From Gemmatimonadaceae bacterium (GTDB lineage: Bacteria; Gemmatimonadota; Gemmatimonadetes; Gemmatimonadales; Gemmatimonadaceae), in the NCBI GenBank assembly GCA_036496605.1, contig DASXKV010000038.1, positions 124,001 to 188,000 on the forward strand: a stretch of 64,000 nucleotides of DNA, in the 5' to 3' direction. A program made the translations under genes and the position numbers. A model generated the notes under the pieces. That model searched no databases. It saw only the letters and a list, made by a program, of their open reading frames with translations, and had not been told where the DNA came from. Each line of letters begins with the position of its first letter. Position 1 is the stretch's first letter. Shown one piece after another: positions 50,828 to 60,477 of this stretch.

Positions 50828-51443
50828 CAGTCATCTCCTCCCTGGTATCTGCTTCGGTGTCCAGCTCGAGCTGATCGAGATCCTCGTCCTCTGTTTCCCG
50901 CTCCTCCTCCTGACTCGCAAACTTCGTCCCATTGCCGGGCTCGGACAGGGCGGAGGCGCTGGTTCGCACGCCTCGGACTGCCGACGCGGCCGACACGAAC
51001 ATCTGTTCCGCCTCCTCCTGGACCACTTTCAGGAGTGCGTTGAAGTCGCCGAGTCGATGTTCGGTCATCTGAACGGCTTGTTGTAACTGCTCATTCGCGC
51101 TCGCGATCGTCGCGTTGATCTTCTGCACGTCCGTCCGAATCGATGTCGTGATGTAGTTGACGTTGTCCGCAACCGAGGTGGCGTGACGCACGATCGGCTG
51201 CACGTCACCGTAAAAGCGTGCGAGCAGCCCGTTGATGCGCTGCATGCTTCGTCGAAAGTTCCAAGCGACAGGCACCAGGGCGATCACGAATAGACAGATC
51301 AGGATCGTGAGAACGCCGCTCGCGATTCCGGTAATCCGGTCGAACAAATTTGGCGTCGCGGCGATCTGTTTGGTGAAGATCGTGTCAGGCAGCGCGGCGC
51401 GCTGAACAAGCCATATGCCGGCCCACGTCATCGCTTGGAACAT
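50703..51443 (-). CDS. DUF948-like membrane-anchored protein
   Basis: 246 aa from ATG 51443. One membrane helix (about residues 40-62), then a long helical region (about 65-150) with the pattern of DUF948 proteins, then an acidic stretch (EEERETEDEDLDQLELD) and a basic R/G-rich end. Probably a cell-envelope structural protein. The R/G-rich end is encoded by DNA shared with the next gene. Confidence 0.6.
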   Translation of the reverse strand: MFQAMTWAGIWLVQRAALPDTIFTKQIAATPNLFDRITGIASGVLTILICLFVIALVPVAWNFRRSMQRINGLLARFYGDVQPIVRHATSVADNVNYITTSIRTDVQKINATIASANEQLQQAVQMTEHRLGDFNALLKVVQEEAEQMFVSAASAVRGVRTSASALSEPGNGTKFASQEEERETEDEDLDQLELDTEADTREEMTDGYDSDAEATEDDVARPRLRSRRRGAERGRPGVGARPRSNG

Positions 51444-51749
51444 TGGGTCGACTCTCGCTGAGAAAGTGGTATCGCGCTGGAAGCGCGGCACGCGGCCGCC
51501 GCGATGCAAGTGCAAGGCAGAGGCCGCGCTATCCGTGATCGTAACCTGCGATCGGTAGCGAGTGCAAGCCGCGCTGTCCGCCGTTTCGGCTTTTGAAGTC
51601 CGCCGTCCGCAGCTGCGTCGTCCTCGCCAGCGCTGCCTGTCAGTTGCGCCTCAGGCAGCTGCGCCGTCTGCAGTTGCGCCTTCCCTCATTAGTTTGACGA
51701 TGCGTCTGACCCGTTGTCGTCATAACCCAACGAAATTCCTCGAACGCTC
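51444..51749. other. Gap before murA with short tandem repeats
   Basis: 306 bases without a gene between two divergent genes. They hold an 8-bp inverted repeat GCTGCCTG/CAGGCAGC (51632-51659) and the tandem repeat listed separately. A TTGACG at 51694 could be the murA -35, but no well-spaced -10 is clear (TCATAA at 51720 is 20 bp away). I see no promoter for the minus-strand gene. Confidence 0.5.
51641..51685. repeat. 15-bp tandem repeat upstream of murA
   Basis: CAG(C/T)TGCGCC occurs at 51641, 51656 and 51671 with an exact 15-bp period, and a related CAGCTGCGTCG lies at 51610. It overlaps the inverted repeat at 51632-51659. Confidence 0.7.
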
Positions 51750-53048
51750 ATGGCCGCACTGCAGTATGTCGTCGAGGGTGGATCCAAGCTCTCTGGCACC
51801 ATTCGCCCGTCAGGCAACAAGAACGCCGCCCTGCCGATCGTCGCCGCCGCGCTCCTGTCGGAAGAGCAGGTCACACTCGAGAACGTTCCCCGCATCCGCG
51901 ACGTCGAAACGCTCGTTGAGCTCATCAAGTCCGCGGGCGTGTGCGCGGAATGGAGGCAGCGCAACACACTCGTCATCGACGCGAAGACGGTCCGATCCGC
52001 GGAGCTCGATCCACAGCTCTGTAAGAAGATCCGTGCGTCGATTCTCCTCGCCGCGCCGATGCTCGCCCGCTGTGGCGAGGTCACGCTGCCACCTCCTGGA
52101 GGTGACGTCATCGGTCGTCGTCGACTCGATACGCATTTCCTCGCCTTACAACAGCTCGGCACTCACTTCGATCTCGGTGAGGCGTACAAGCTGAGCACGA
52201 AGCAGCTCCGCGGCGCCGACATCTTTCTCGACGAGCCCAGCGTCACCGGCACAGAGAACGCACTCATGGCAGCAGTCGCCGCCAAGGGCGTGACCAAGCT
52301 TCGTAACGCGGCATGCGAGCCACATGTGCAGGACCTCGCGCGTTTTCTCATCTCCATGGGTGCATCGATCGAGGGCATCGGAACCAACGTGCTCACGATT
52401 CAGGGCGGCCGACCGCTCAACGGCACCACGCACACGATCGGTCCCGACCACATCGAGGTTGGTTCATTCATAGGCCTGGCCGCGGTCACCGGATCGGAGC
52501 TGCGAATTGCCAGCGCGGGCGTTGAGCACTTACGCTCGATTCGCCTTGGCTTCGGTCGTCTGGGTGTGGAGTGCAAGACCGAAGGCGACGACCTCATTGT
52601 CCCCGCGAAGCAGGAAAAGACGATCCAGAGCGATCTCGGTGGGCACGTTCCCAAGCTCGAGGACCAGCCATGGCCGGCGTTCCCCGCGGACGTGATGTCG
52701 ATCGCGATCGTGACCGCGACCCAGTGCGAAGGCGTGATCATGATGCATGAGAAGATGTTCGAGTCGCGAATGTTCTTCGTCGACAAACTCATCGGTATGG
52801 GCGCGCGAATCATCCTGTGCGATCCCCACCGCGCGGTCGTCGTCGGTCCCTCGCGGCTGCGCGGTGCGCAGGTGGAATCGCCCGACATCCGGGCCGGAAT
52901 GGCAATCTTGTTGGCCGCGCTGTGCGCGACCGGCGAGAGCACGATCGACAATGTCGGTCAGATCGAGCGCGGTTACGAGCGAATCGACGAGCGCCTACGC
53001 GCGCTCGGCGCCAAGATCGAGCGAGTCGAGGAACGCCGGTCGACGTGA
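51750..53048 (+). CDS. murA: UDP-N-acetylglucosamine enolpyruvyl transferase
   Basis: First committed step of peptidoglycan synthesis, using phosphoenolpyruvate. 432 aa, EPSP-synthase fold, with SGNKNAALP and the active-site loop. In E. coli this loop reads PGGCTIGAR with catalytic Cys115; here it reads PGGDVIGRR with D119. Cys-to-Asp at this position is known to leave MurA active but insensitive to fosfomycin. It overlaps pgeF by 4 bp. Confidence 0.94.
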   Translation: MAALQYVVEGGSKLSGTIRPSGNKNAALPIVAAALLSEEQVTLENVPRIRDVETLVELIKSAGVCAEWRQRNTLVIDAKTVRSAELDPQLCKKIRASILLAAPMLARCGEVTLPPPGGDVIGRRRLDTHFLALQQLGTHFDLGEAYKLSTKQLRGADIFLDEPSVTGTENALMAAVAAKGVTKLRNAACEPHVQDLARFLISMGASIEGIGTNVLTIQGGRPLNGTTHTIGPDHIEVGSFIGLAAVTGSELRIASAGVEHLRSIRLGFGRLGVECKTEGDDLIVPAKQEKTIQSDLGGHVPKLEDQPWPAFPADVMSIAIVTATQCEGVIMMHEKMFESRMFFVDKLIGMGARIILCDPHRAVVVGPSRLRGAQVESPDIRAGMAILLAALCATGESTIDNVGQIERGYERIDERLRALGAKIERVEERRST

Positions 53049-53746
53049 CGATCCTCTCGGAATCCGAGACGGTCGACGACTTCGCGCCTTTCGGCATCAC
53101 TGCTTTCACGACAACGCGCGCCAGTGGCTCCTTTGGACTAGCGTCCGACGAGCCCTCGGCTCACGTGATGAAGCGCTGGCGCCAGCTGCGCGAGGAACTT
53201 CGCCCGGGTGGGGTTCGCCTCGCGTCGGCTTCGCAGGTGCATGGCGCCAGAGTGGTGGTACATGGCGCTGATTGGGACGGCTGGCTCCGCGTTGACGAGG
53301 CGGACGGACACGTCTCGGCTTACCGCGGCCTCGCACTCGTCGTCACTGTCGCGGACTGCGTACCGGTGTTTGTCGCCCATCCCTCAGGTGCGGTGGCGCT
53401 GTTGCACTCCGGATGGCGAGGTACCGCCGCTCGAATCGTCGAGCGCGGAATCGACGCGCTGGCCCAGCGCGGATTCGCGATCTCCGAGCTGCGGATCCAT
53501 TTGGGACCCGCGATTTGTGGCAAATGCTACGAAGTCGGTGCCGACGTTTATCGCCAGCTCACCGGTCGCGACTCGTCAGGCACAACCACTTGCGTCGATC
53601 TCAGAGCGCTGATCGCGGACCACGCCCGCGGCGCTGGCGTTCGGCACGTCACGAGCAGCTCTTTCTGCACCCGCTGCGACAATGATCGCTTCTACTCGCA
53701 CCGCGCAGGCGAGTCTGGCCGACAGCTCGGGGTGATACTCGGCTGA
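53045..53746 (+). CDS. pgeF: Peptidoglycan editing factor PgeF (YfiH/laccase domain)
   Basis: 233 aa from GTG 53045. Cu-oxidase_4/laccase-domain protein; in E. coli PgeF removes wrongly incorporated L-serine from UDP-MurNAc precursors. Zinc-site motifs [26 protein letters not shown] and [13 protein letters not shown] are intact. Being coupled to murA supports a role in wall-precursor quality control. Confidence 0.88.
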   Translation: MTILSESETVDDFAPFGITAFTTTRASGSFGLASDEPSAHVMKRWRQLREELRPGGVRLASASQVHGARVVVHGADWDGWLRVDEADGHVSAYRGLALVVTVADCVPVFVAHPSGAVALLHSGWRGTAARIVERGIDALAQRGFAISELRIHLGPAICGKCYEVGADVYRQLTGRDSSGTTTCVDLRALIADHARGAGVRHVTSSSFCTRCDNDRFYSHRAGESGRQLGVILG

Positions 53747-53782
53747 GCCGCGGAACGTCGTAGTCGACAGTCTGCCTTCAAC

Positions 53783-53811
53783 TTGACGGGCCTCTCCGCG
53801 TGGCCTAGCTT
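53783..53811 (+). promoter_or_regulatory. Promoter of the rimP-nusA-infB operon
   Basis: TTGACG (53783-53788), a 17-bp spacer and TAGCTT (53806-53811). Transcription would start near 53818, giving a leader of about 80 bases that contains the hairpin at 53844-53873. Confidence 0.65.
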
Positions 53812-53843
53812 ACGTCGCGCGCGGCACCAGGGGCCGCGGGACG

Positions 53844-53873
53844 AAATGTGGGGGATGCTCCCCACATTTTTTT
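53844..53873 (+). terminator. Intrinsic terminator/attenuator in the rimP leader
   Basis: A perfect 10-bp stem AAATGTGGGG / CCCCACATTT with a 6-base loop, running into a T tract (seven T in all at 53867-53873). It lies 98 bp after pgeF and between the putative rimP promoter and the rimP start. It can end murA-pgeF transcripts and could attenuate the rimP-nusA operon. A smaller GCGGC/GCCGC hairpin sits directly before it (53821-53837). Confidence 0.8.
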
Positions 53874-53899
53874 GTTCCGCTAACCTTCCTCGATACCAC

Positions 53900-54358
53900 A
53901 TGAGCGATGAGCTGGAAAACGTTATTCGCCAGGAACTTGAAGGTTCTGGCTACGAGTTCGTCGAGCTGCGGCGAGGGGGTACGCGCAACCGTCCGCTGAT
54001 CGAGGTTCGTATCGATCGTCGGGATGGCAATCGGGTGGCAGTGAGCGACTGCGCGACGGTGTCGCGAGCAATTGAGGCCCGGTTGGACGGCAGTACAATC
54101 GTACCTGAGAATTACGAGCTGCAAGTTTCCTCGCCAGGCGATCGGCCGTTGCGGTCACCAGGCGATTGGAAGCGGTTCGTCGGAGAATGGGCGAACGTCC
54201 TCAGCCCGGCGCAGGGCGGACGATTCGAGGGAAAGATCGCAGCAGTCGAAGGCGGAGAAGGCGCCGAGGTGGTCGTGCTCGAGCTGGAGCGCGGTCCGGA
54301 ACGACGCATCCCGCTGTCGGACGTGAAAGAAGCTCGGCTCGCGTTTCACTTTAAATAG
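53900..54358 (+). CDS. rimP: Ribosome maturation factor RimP
   Basis: Assists 30S subunit maturation. 152 aa from ATG 53900; motifs YEFVELRRG, IDRRDGNRVAVSDCATVSRAIE and YELQVSSPGDRPL are typical. First gene of the conserved nusA/infB cluster, 44 bp before nusA. Confidence 0.93.
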   Translation: MSDELENVIRQELEGSGYEFVELRRGGTRNRPLIEVRIDRRDGNRVAVSDCATVSRAIEARLDGSTIVPENYELQVSSPGDRPLRSPGDWKRFVGEWANVLSPAQGGRFEGKIAAVEGGEGAEVVVLELERGPERRIPLSDVKEARLAFHFK

Positions 54359-54402
54359 ACGGCATCGGAGGGGACGCACTTGCCTCCGAACGAGGTGTCG
54401 GG

Positions 54403-55764
54403 ATGATCGGTTCAGCAGAGATTCTCGCGGCGTTCCGGGAGCTGTCGAACGTCAAGCAGCTCGACCGGGCGGAGCTCTACGGGTTGCTGCAAGACGGCAT
54501 AATGGCGGCGCTCGCGAAAAAATATGGGCCGAACGTTCAAGCCGAGGTCGACATCGACGACGGCAAGGGCGAAATCCGCATCGTTCTGCTCAAGGACGTA
54601 GTGGAAGGCGTCGAAGACGCCAGCCGCCAGATCTCGGTCGAGGACGCGCGCAGCTACGACGAAGGGTTCCAGGTCGGCGACGTGCTCGAGGAACCGATCG
54701 ACTTCGCCGTCTTTGGCCGCGCCGCGGTTCAGGCGGCAAAGCAGCGAATCATCCAGCGCGTGCGGGAGGGCGAGCGCACTCGCATCCGCGACGAATTCGC
54801 TACCCGTGTCGGTGACCTCCTGTCCGGCGAGATCCAGCAGATCGAGCGCGGCAAGCTCGTCGTTATGCTCAACAAGTTTCGCGAAGCGGAAGCGATCATT
54901 CCCTATCGCGAGCAGAATCATCGCGAGCACTTCCACCAGGGCGAGCCGATTCGCGCCGTCCTCAAGCGCGTCGAGGAGACCCCGAAGGGGCCGCGTCTCA
55001 TTCTGAGTCGCGCCGACGCCTTGTTCGTGAAGGCGCTCTTCAAGCTCGAGGTCCCGGAGATTCAGCAGGGAATCGTCGAGATTCGCGCGACGGCCCGTGA
55101 GGTCGGCAGCCGCACGAAGATCGCCGTTTTTTCGCGCGACGATTCGATCGATCCGGTCGGCGCGTGCGTCGGCCTCAAAGGCTCACGCGTGCAGGCAGTC
55201 GTGAACGAGTTGGGCGGCGAGCGTATCGACATCGTACCCTGGTCACCCGACCCGGAGCGGTTCGCGAAGCTGGCGCTTGCGCCGGCGAAGGTTGCGCGTG
55301 TCTTCAGCGACCCGACCACAAAAACCATTCAGGCCGTCGTCGATGAGGATCAACTCTCGCTCGCCATCGGCCGCAATGGTCAGAACGTGCGGCTCGCGTC
55401 AGAGCTCACGGGCTGGAAGATCGATCTCTACTCGAGCCGCGAGTGGCTGGAGCGCGGGACAGATTCGCCGCTCTTCGCCCCGTTGCCCGAGGAGTCCGAC
55501 GAGATGGCCGATGTCCGGCTCTCGGATATCCAGGGCTTGCCGCCAGCCACCGTCGCGGTGTTGGAAGACGCTGGATATCGGACGCTCAACGACATCATCG
55601 ATCTCGAGCGTGAGGATTTGCTAAAGCTTCCCGGCATTGCTCCGGCGGAGGCCGATCGCATCATGGGAATCATCGACGAGTTGACTACCGAGGACACCTC
55701 CGACGAAGCCGCCGGTGGTGGCGAACGCTCGACCGAGCCGGGGGAAGCGGGGTCGACAGCCTGA
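54403..55764 (+). CDS. nusA: Transcription termination/antitermination factor NusA
   Basis: RNA-polymerase-binding elongation factor. 453 aa: N-terminal domain (about 1-125), S1 domain (about 135-200), two KH domains (about 230-350, including ACVGLKGSR and LAIGRNGQNVR) and a C-terminal helix-hairpin-helix repeat (about 370-430). The acidic tail ends in a G/S/E-rich stretch. No ylxR follows. Confidence 0.96.
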   Translation: MIGSAEILAAFRELSNVKQLDRAELYGLLQDGIMAALAKKYGPNVQAEVDIDDGKGEIRIVLLKDVVEGVEDASRQISVEDARSYDEGFQVGDVLEEPIDFAVFGRAAVQAAKQRIIQRVREGERTRIRDEFATRVGDLLSGEIQQIERGKLVVMLNKFREAEAIIPYREQNHREHFHQGEPIRAVLKRVEETPKGPRLILSRADALFVKALFKLEVPEIQQGIVEIRATAREVGSRTKIAVFSRDDSIDPVGACVGLKGSRVQAVVNELGGERIDIVPWSPDPERFAKLALAPAKVARVFSDPTTKTIQAVVDEDQLSLAIGRNGQNVRLASELTGWKIDLYSSREWLERGTDSPLFAPLPEESDEMADVRLSDIQGLPPATVAVLEDAGYRTLNDIIDLEREDLLKLPGIAPAEADRIMGIIDELTTEDTSDEAAGGGERSTEPGEAGSTA

Positions 55765-55781
55765 ACGCGTCAACAATCTCC

Positions 55782-56114
55782 GTGGAGCGAGGTGTGTCCG
55801 AGCGCGTGCTCCGATTGATCGGGCTTGGCGTGCGTGCACGGACGGTGGTCATCGGCGTCGAGCAAGTGCGCGCCGCGGCGAAGAAGGGCACCTTGGTGTT
55901 CGCCGTCGTTGCTCCCGACGCGTCGGCACATAGTCGGGGGAAGGTTGTGCCGCTGCTACGGGCACGTGGTGTTAATTTCGTTGAGGGGCCAACGGCTGCC
56001 GAACTCGGCGCCGCCGTTGGACGAGAGCAGACGGCGGCTGTCGGCGTCACGGACGCGCAGCTTGCCCGTGGTATTCGCGCGCTCGTGGCTACGAGCGTCG
56101 TCAGGGATTCGTAG
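55782..56114 (+). CDS. YlxQ-like protein of the L7Ae/L30e family
   Basis: 110 aa, with the L7Ae-type fold (LIGLGVRARTVVIGVEQVRAAAKKG, VVAPDASAHS). YlxQ homologues bind RNA near the ribosome. It occupies the usual place between nusA and infB. Start GTG 55782; GTG 55792 is out of frame. Confidence 0.8.
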   Translation: MERGVSERVLRLIGLGVRARTVVIGVEQVRAAAKKGTLVFAVVAPDASAHSRGKVVPLLRARGVNFVEGPTAAELGAAVGREQTAAVGVTDAQLARGIRALVATSVVRDS

Positions 56115-56123
56115 GAGGGGTGT

Positions 56124-58925
56124 TTGAGCAAGCTTCGCGTGCATGACATGGCTGGTGAATTCGGGATCTCGTCCGACGAAGTGATCGTCTTGCTTCGTCA
56201 AATGGACATTCCCGTTCGCAGTCATTTGAGTTTGCTCACGGATGACCAGATCGCACGCCTTCGTGCCCGCTGGGAGCGCGAGAAGCGGGCGCGCGCCGAG
56301 AAACAAACCGCACCCGCGACAACCACGCGTCGCCGACGATCGTCAGCGGTTGCACCGGTGGCCGAGCCTGCCGCCGCCGTCGCCGGCGATGCCGGCATTC
56401 GTCGTCGCCGCCGCAGCGAGATCCCCGTTGCGCCGGTCGACGTCGAGGAAACTGCGATCGCGCCGTCCGAGTCGCCTAACGAAATCGCCGCCGAATCGAC
56501 ATTCACGGTCGAGCACGAGGCAGAGTCGGTCACCGAGCGCACCGCGCCGGCGGAAGCCGCGCCTCACGAGCCGCCAACGGTCGAGCGTCGGCCAGCCCCG
56601 CCAACTCCCCAATCGGCGACCGGGGAGCACGAGCGTGTACAGCCGCCGCGATTCACCGAAGAAACGCGTACGCCCATTGCGCCGGCTCACGCAGGTGGCT
56701 CTACGTCGCATGCGCCGCCGGCTCGGCCAGCAGGGCCGTCGTCCGTCTCGGGCATGCCGGATCGGCCTCGCCCGCGTCCCATTACGCCGGGTGCTCCGCG
56801 TCCGCGTCCCGTGGCGAGCAGTGGCTCCTTCATGCCGCCGCGCCCAATCGCTTCGGCCGCACCCGGCGGTACGGCGACGCCTGCACGCCGCGACGATCGC
56901 CAGCAATCAGGTGGTGGTGGTGGTGCTGGTAGTGGCGGAGGTGGCGGTGGTGCTGGAGCGCACGTCGATCGCGGCCGTCGCAAGAAAGGAAAGCGCGGTG
57001 CCGTCGATCAAGAGGCGGTGGATGCGAACATTTCAAAGACGATGGCAACGCTCCGCGGCGCTCCACAGCGACGGAGCTCGAGCGATCTCCGACGTGGTGC
57101 CCGCGAGGAGATTGAAGCCGCACGCGCGGCGGAGCTCGAGCGCGAGAGGAAGACCGTCCGCGTCAACGAGTTCATCACCGTCAGCGAGCTCGCGCAGATT
57201 CTGAAAGTGCCGGCGACGGAGATTGTCGCGTTCGCGTTCAAGAATCTTGGATTGATGGTCACCATCAATCAGCGCCTGGATTTCGATCAGATCGAGCTGA
57301 TTGCAAGTGAGTTCGGCTTCGAGGCTGTTCGCGAAGATGCCTATCAGGCCGAGGAAACGGGCACGGAGACCGTCGATCGGCCCGAAGATCTCCAGCCCCG
57401 GCCGCCGGTCGTCACCATCATGGGTCACGTCGACCATGGCAAGACGTCACTGCTCGACTACATCCGAAAGGCGAACGTCGTCGCGGGAGAGGCGGGTGGC
57501 ATCACGCAGCACATCGGCGCCTACCACGTCACCCTGCCTAACGGCAAGGAGATCAGCTTCCTCGACACGCCGGGCCACGAGGCGTTTACCGCCATGCGTG
57601 CGCGCGGTGCGCAGGTCACGGACATCGTCGTGCTCGTCGTCGCGGCCGACGACGGCATCATGCCGCAGACCATCGAAGCGATCTCGCACGCGAGGAATGC
57701 CAGCGTTCCGCTCATCGTCGCGATCAACAAGATCGATTTGCCGCAGGCCAATGCGTCGCGCGTGAAACAGGAGCTGCTGCAACACGGCGTCGTACTCGAG
57801 GAGTTCGGCGGTACGGTGCTCTCGGCGGAAATCTCCGCCAAGAAGGGCACGAACATCGACGCGCTGCTCGACGGCATCCTGCTCCAGGCGGAAATCCTCG
57901 ATCTCAAGGCGAACCCCGATGGTCGTGCGGAAGGCACGGTGGTCGAGGCGCAGCTCGATCCGGGGAAGGGTCCGGTCGCTACGGTGCTCGTTCGCAACGG
58001 AACCCTCAAAATCGGCGACGACTTCATCTGCGGTCTCTTCAGCGGCCGCGTTCGCGCGCTGTTCGACGAGCGCAGTAAGACGGTGAAGGCTGCGGGTCCA
58101 GCGATCCCGGCACAGGTGCTGGGCGTCGAAGGCGTCCCGATGGCCGGTGACAAGCTGCTGGTCGTCGAAGACGCGACAGCGGCGCGCGAGGTTGCACAGC
58201 GTCGCCAGCGTCTCGACCGTGAGGCGAAGAGTCGCCGGACATCGCGTGCCGGTGTCTCGCTCGAGGATTTCATGGCGCAGTCGGCCGCGGGCGAGCTGCG
58301 AACGCTTCGCATTCTCATCAAGGCGGACCAGGGCGGTCCGGCCGAGGCGCTCGCCGACGCGCTTGGCAAACTCTCCACGAGCGAAGTCAACGTGGAGATC
58401 GTGCACCGCGGCGTCGGCGCGATCACCGAGGGCGACATCCTGCTCGCGAAAGCGTCGGGCTCGATCATCCTCGGCTTCCATGTACGCCCGGACAACAACG
58501 CGCGCACCGCTGCCGAGCGCGAGGGTGTCGACATCCGGCTCTATCGCATCATTTACGAGGCAGTGAACGACGTTCGCTCGGCATTGGAAGGACTGCTGCG
58601 TCCGGAGCAGCGCGAAGTCATTCTTGGCGAGGCCGAGGTGCGCGAGGTGTTCAAGATCTCTCGCATCGGTACGATCGCCGGCTGCTCCGTTCGGAGCGGC
58701 CTGATCAATCGACAGGGTCGGGTTCGGATCATCCGGGATGCCGTGGAGGTCTACGACGGCACGATCGCCTCGCTTCGTCGTTTCAAGGAAGACGTGCGCG
58801 AGGTGCGCGAAGGCTTCGAGTGTGGCATCGGCATCGAGAACTTCAACGACCTGAAGGTCGGCGACGTCATCGAGTGCTACCGCACCGAACAGGTGGCGCG
58901 CACGCTCGAGGCGGCGCCGCGCTAA
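56124..58925 (+). CDS. infB: Translation initiation factor IF-2
   Basis: GTPase that delivers initiator tRNA to the 30S subunit. 933 aa from TTG 56124. A long P/A/R-rich and glycine-rich N-terminal region (about 60-310) with an IF2_N domain at each end, then the G domain with GHVDHGKTS (about 433-441), DTPGHEAF and NKID, followed by domains II-IV. The glycine-rich linker is coded by a GGTGGTGGT-type run near 56910-56960. Confidence 0.97.
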   Translation: MSKLRVHDMAGEFGISSDEVIVLLRQMDIPVRSHLSLLTDDQIARLRARWEREKRARAEKQTAPATTTRRRRSSAVAPVAEPAAAVAGDAGIRRRRRSEIPVAPVDVEETAIAPSESPNEIAAESTFTVEHEAESVTERTAPAEAAPHEPPTVERRPAPPTPQSATGEHERVQPPRFTEETRTPIAPAHAGGSTSHAPPARPAGPSSVSGMPDRPRPRPITPGAPRPRPVASSGSFMPPRPIASAAPGGTATPARRDDRQQSGGGGGAGSGGGGGGAGAHVDRGRRKKGKRGAVDQEAVDANISKTMATLRGAPQRRSSSDLRRGAREEIEAARAAELERERKTVRVNEFITVSELAQILKVPATEIVAFAFKNLGLMVTINQRLDFDQIELIASEFGFEAVREDAYQAEETGTETVDRPEDLQPRPPVVTIMGHVDHGKTSLLDYIRKANVVAGEAGGITQHIGAYHVTLPNGKEISFLDTPGHEAFTAMRARGAQVTDIVVLVVAADDGIMPQTIEAISHARNASVPLIVAINKIDLPQANASRVKQELLQHGVVLEEFGGTVLSAEISAKKGTNIDALLDGILLQAEILDLKANPDGRAEGTVVEAQLDPGKGPVATVLVRNGTLKIGDDFICGLFSGRVRALFDERSKTVKAAGPAIPAQVLGVEGVPMAGDKLLVVEDATAAREVAQRRQRLDREAKSRRTSRAGVSLEDFMAQSAAGELRTLRILIKADQGGPAEALADALGKLSTSEVNVEIVHRGVGAITEGDILLAKASGSIILGFHVRPDNNARTAAEREGVDIRLYRIIYEAVNDVRSALEGLLRPEQREVILGEAEVREVFKISRIGTIAGCSVRSGLINRQGRVRIIRDAVEVYDGTIASLRRFKEDVREVREGFECGIGIENFNDLKVGDVIECYRTEQVARTLEAAPR

Positions 58926-58943
58926 TCGACCGTCGACAGGCTC

Positions 58944-59225
58944 GTGGTCATCGGCGTGCGCTCGTTCGAGTTGCACCTCGCGGCCGCCCACTCGCTCAAG
59001 GACAAGCGGTCGGTGCTCAAGAGTCTCAAAGATCGGCTGCATAACGAGTTCAACGTCTCGGTCGCCGAGACGGCTCGCCACGATGCGTGGCAATCCGCGG
59101 AGTTGACGGTCTGCGTCGTCTCCACGGAGCGCCGGCACGCCGAGTCCGTTCTCGAATCCGTCGATCATTTCATCGACGCCAATCCGCAGTGCCGCATCGT
59201 CGACACCGCGACCAGCTTTCTCTGA
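58944..59225 (+). CDS. DUF503 family protein YlxP
   Basis: 93 aa, opening IGVRSFELHLAAAHSLKDKRSVLKSLKDRL, the DUF503 signature. It sits between infB and rbfA as in many bacteria. Function poorly understood. Confidence 0.88.
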   Translation: MVIGVRSFELHLAAAHSLKDKRSVLKSLKDRLHNEFNVSVAETARHDAWQSAELTVCVVSTERRHAESVLESVDHFIDANPQCRIVDTATSFL

Positions 59226-59228
59226 CGC

Positions 59229-59630
59229 ATGGCGAGCAATAACCGTCGTCCGGATCGCGTGGCTGAAGCGATCCGTGTCGAAGTCGCGACTTTTCTCAGC
59301 CAGGACGTGAAGGATCCACGGATCGTCGGTCTCGTCACCGTGACGGGCGTCGACGTTTCGCGCGATCTCCACGTCGCGACGGTCTTCGTGAGCATTTACG
59401 GATCGGCGTCCGAGCGCGCGGCAACTCGCGATGGCCTCGACAGTGTCGCGAGCCACTTGCGCGCGCGCGTTGGACGTGCACTTCGTCTCCGCGTCGCGCC
59501 CGAGATCGTCTTCAAGCCGGACGAAAGCATCGCCCGCGCGGCGCGCATCGAGACGCTGCTCTCGCAATTGAAGGATACTCCCGCGTCCGAGTCTTCCGAT
59601 CGTCCGTCCCGTGAGGACGACACCGACTGA
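59229..59630 (+). CDS. rbfA: Ribosome-binding factor A
   Basis: Helps late 30S maturation and cold adaptation. 133 aa; opening NRRPDRVAEAIRVEVATFLSQDVKDPRIVGLVTVTGVDVSRDL is typical, with a KH-like fold. Overlaps truB by 20 bp. Confidence 0.93.
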   Translation: MASNNRRPDRVAEAIRVEVATFLSQDVKDPRIVGLVTVTGVDVSRDLHVATVFVSIYGSASERAATRDGLDSVASHLRARVGRALRLRVAPEIVFKPDESIARAARIETLLSQLKDTPASESSDRPSREDDTD

Positions 59631-60477
59631 CGGTGTATTGCTCGTCGACAAGCCTGCCGGGATGACGTCGCACGACGTCGTCGCCGTTGTCCGGCGCGCG
59701 CTCCATACGCGGCGTGTTGGTCATACGGGTACCCTCGATCCCTTTGCGACGGGATTGCTCGTCGTATTGATTGGGCGCGCGACTCGTCTTGCGCAGTTCG
59801 TCGACGACGAGCCGAAGGTCTACGACGCCACCATCGAATTTGGCAGAGAAACGACGACCGACGACCTAACGGGCGAAACGACGCGCCAAGCGAATCCACC
59901 GGCCGCTTCGGACATCGATCGCGGCGTTCGCGAGCTCACCGGCCAAATCGAGCAGCGACCACCCGACTACTCGGCGAAGAAGCTCGGGGGTCGTCGCGCC
60001 TACGCGGCCGCGCGCGCCGGTGAACCGCTGGACTTGCCGCCGGCTTCCATTTTCGTTCGCGAGTGGCTCGTGCGCCACCGAACGTCGACGACACTCGACG
60101 TGACCATAACGTGCGGCGGCGGGACGTATGTTCGTGCGCTCGCGCGGGATCTCGGGCGACTCACGGGGAGCGCGGCGCACCTCACCGCGCTGCGGCGAAC
60201 GCGCAGCGGCGTATTTGACGTCGCTCGAGCAATTTCCGTCAGCGCGCTGGGGGAGGAGCATCCGCCGGCGTTGTTGCCGTTACGTTCAGCGATTCCTCAT
60301 CTGGCGACGCGACGCGTCGCCGACGCGGAGCTCCGCCGCGTGCAGCACGGCAACGTCGTCGACGCCGAGGGCGATGCGAGTCTCGTCGCCCTCGTCGACG
60401 ATGACGGTGAGCTGGTCGCGCTCGCGGAGCGCGAAGGTGCCGTCCTCCGTCCTCGCGTCGTCGTGCGCGATGCCTGA
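59611..60477 (+). CDS. truB: tRNA pseudouridine(55) synthase TruB
   Basis: Makes pseudouridine at position 55 of tRNA. 288 aa from GTG 59611; catalytic aspartate in HTGTLDPFATGLL, plus RRALHTRRVG and the GTYVRALARDLG motif. It starts inside rbfA and overlaps ribF by 8 bp. Confidence 0.94.
   Translation: MRTTPTDGVLLVDKPAGMTSHDVVAVVRRALHTRRVGHTGTLDPFATGLLVVLIGRATRLAQFVDDEPKVYDATIEFGRETTTDDLTGETTRQANPPAASDIDRGVRELTGQIEQRPPDYSAKKLGGRRAYAAARAGEPLDLPPASIFVREWLVRHRTSTTLDVTITCGGGTYVRALARDLGRLTGSAAHLTALRRTRSGVFDVARAISVSALGEEHPPALLPLRSAIPHLATRRVADAELRRVQHGNVVDAEGDASLVALVDDDGELVALAEREGAVLRPRVVVRDA

Noticed and set aside
55764-56124. A ylxR gene between nusA and infB
   Set aside because: Only the L7Ae-type ylxQ-like gene fits; no YlxR motif is visible.
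56910-56960. GGTGGTGGT run in infB as a regulatory repeat
   Set aside because: It simply encodes a glycine-rich linker typical of IF-2 N-terminal regions.
57447-59651. Very long minus-strand reading frame opposite infB
   Set aside because: It mirrors infB codon structure in high-GC DNA, has Arg/Asp-rich low-complexity content and no recognisable domain.
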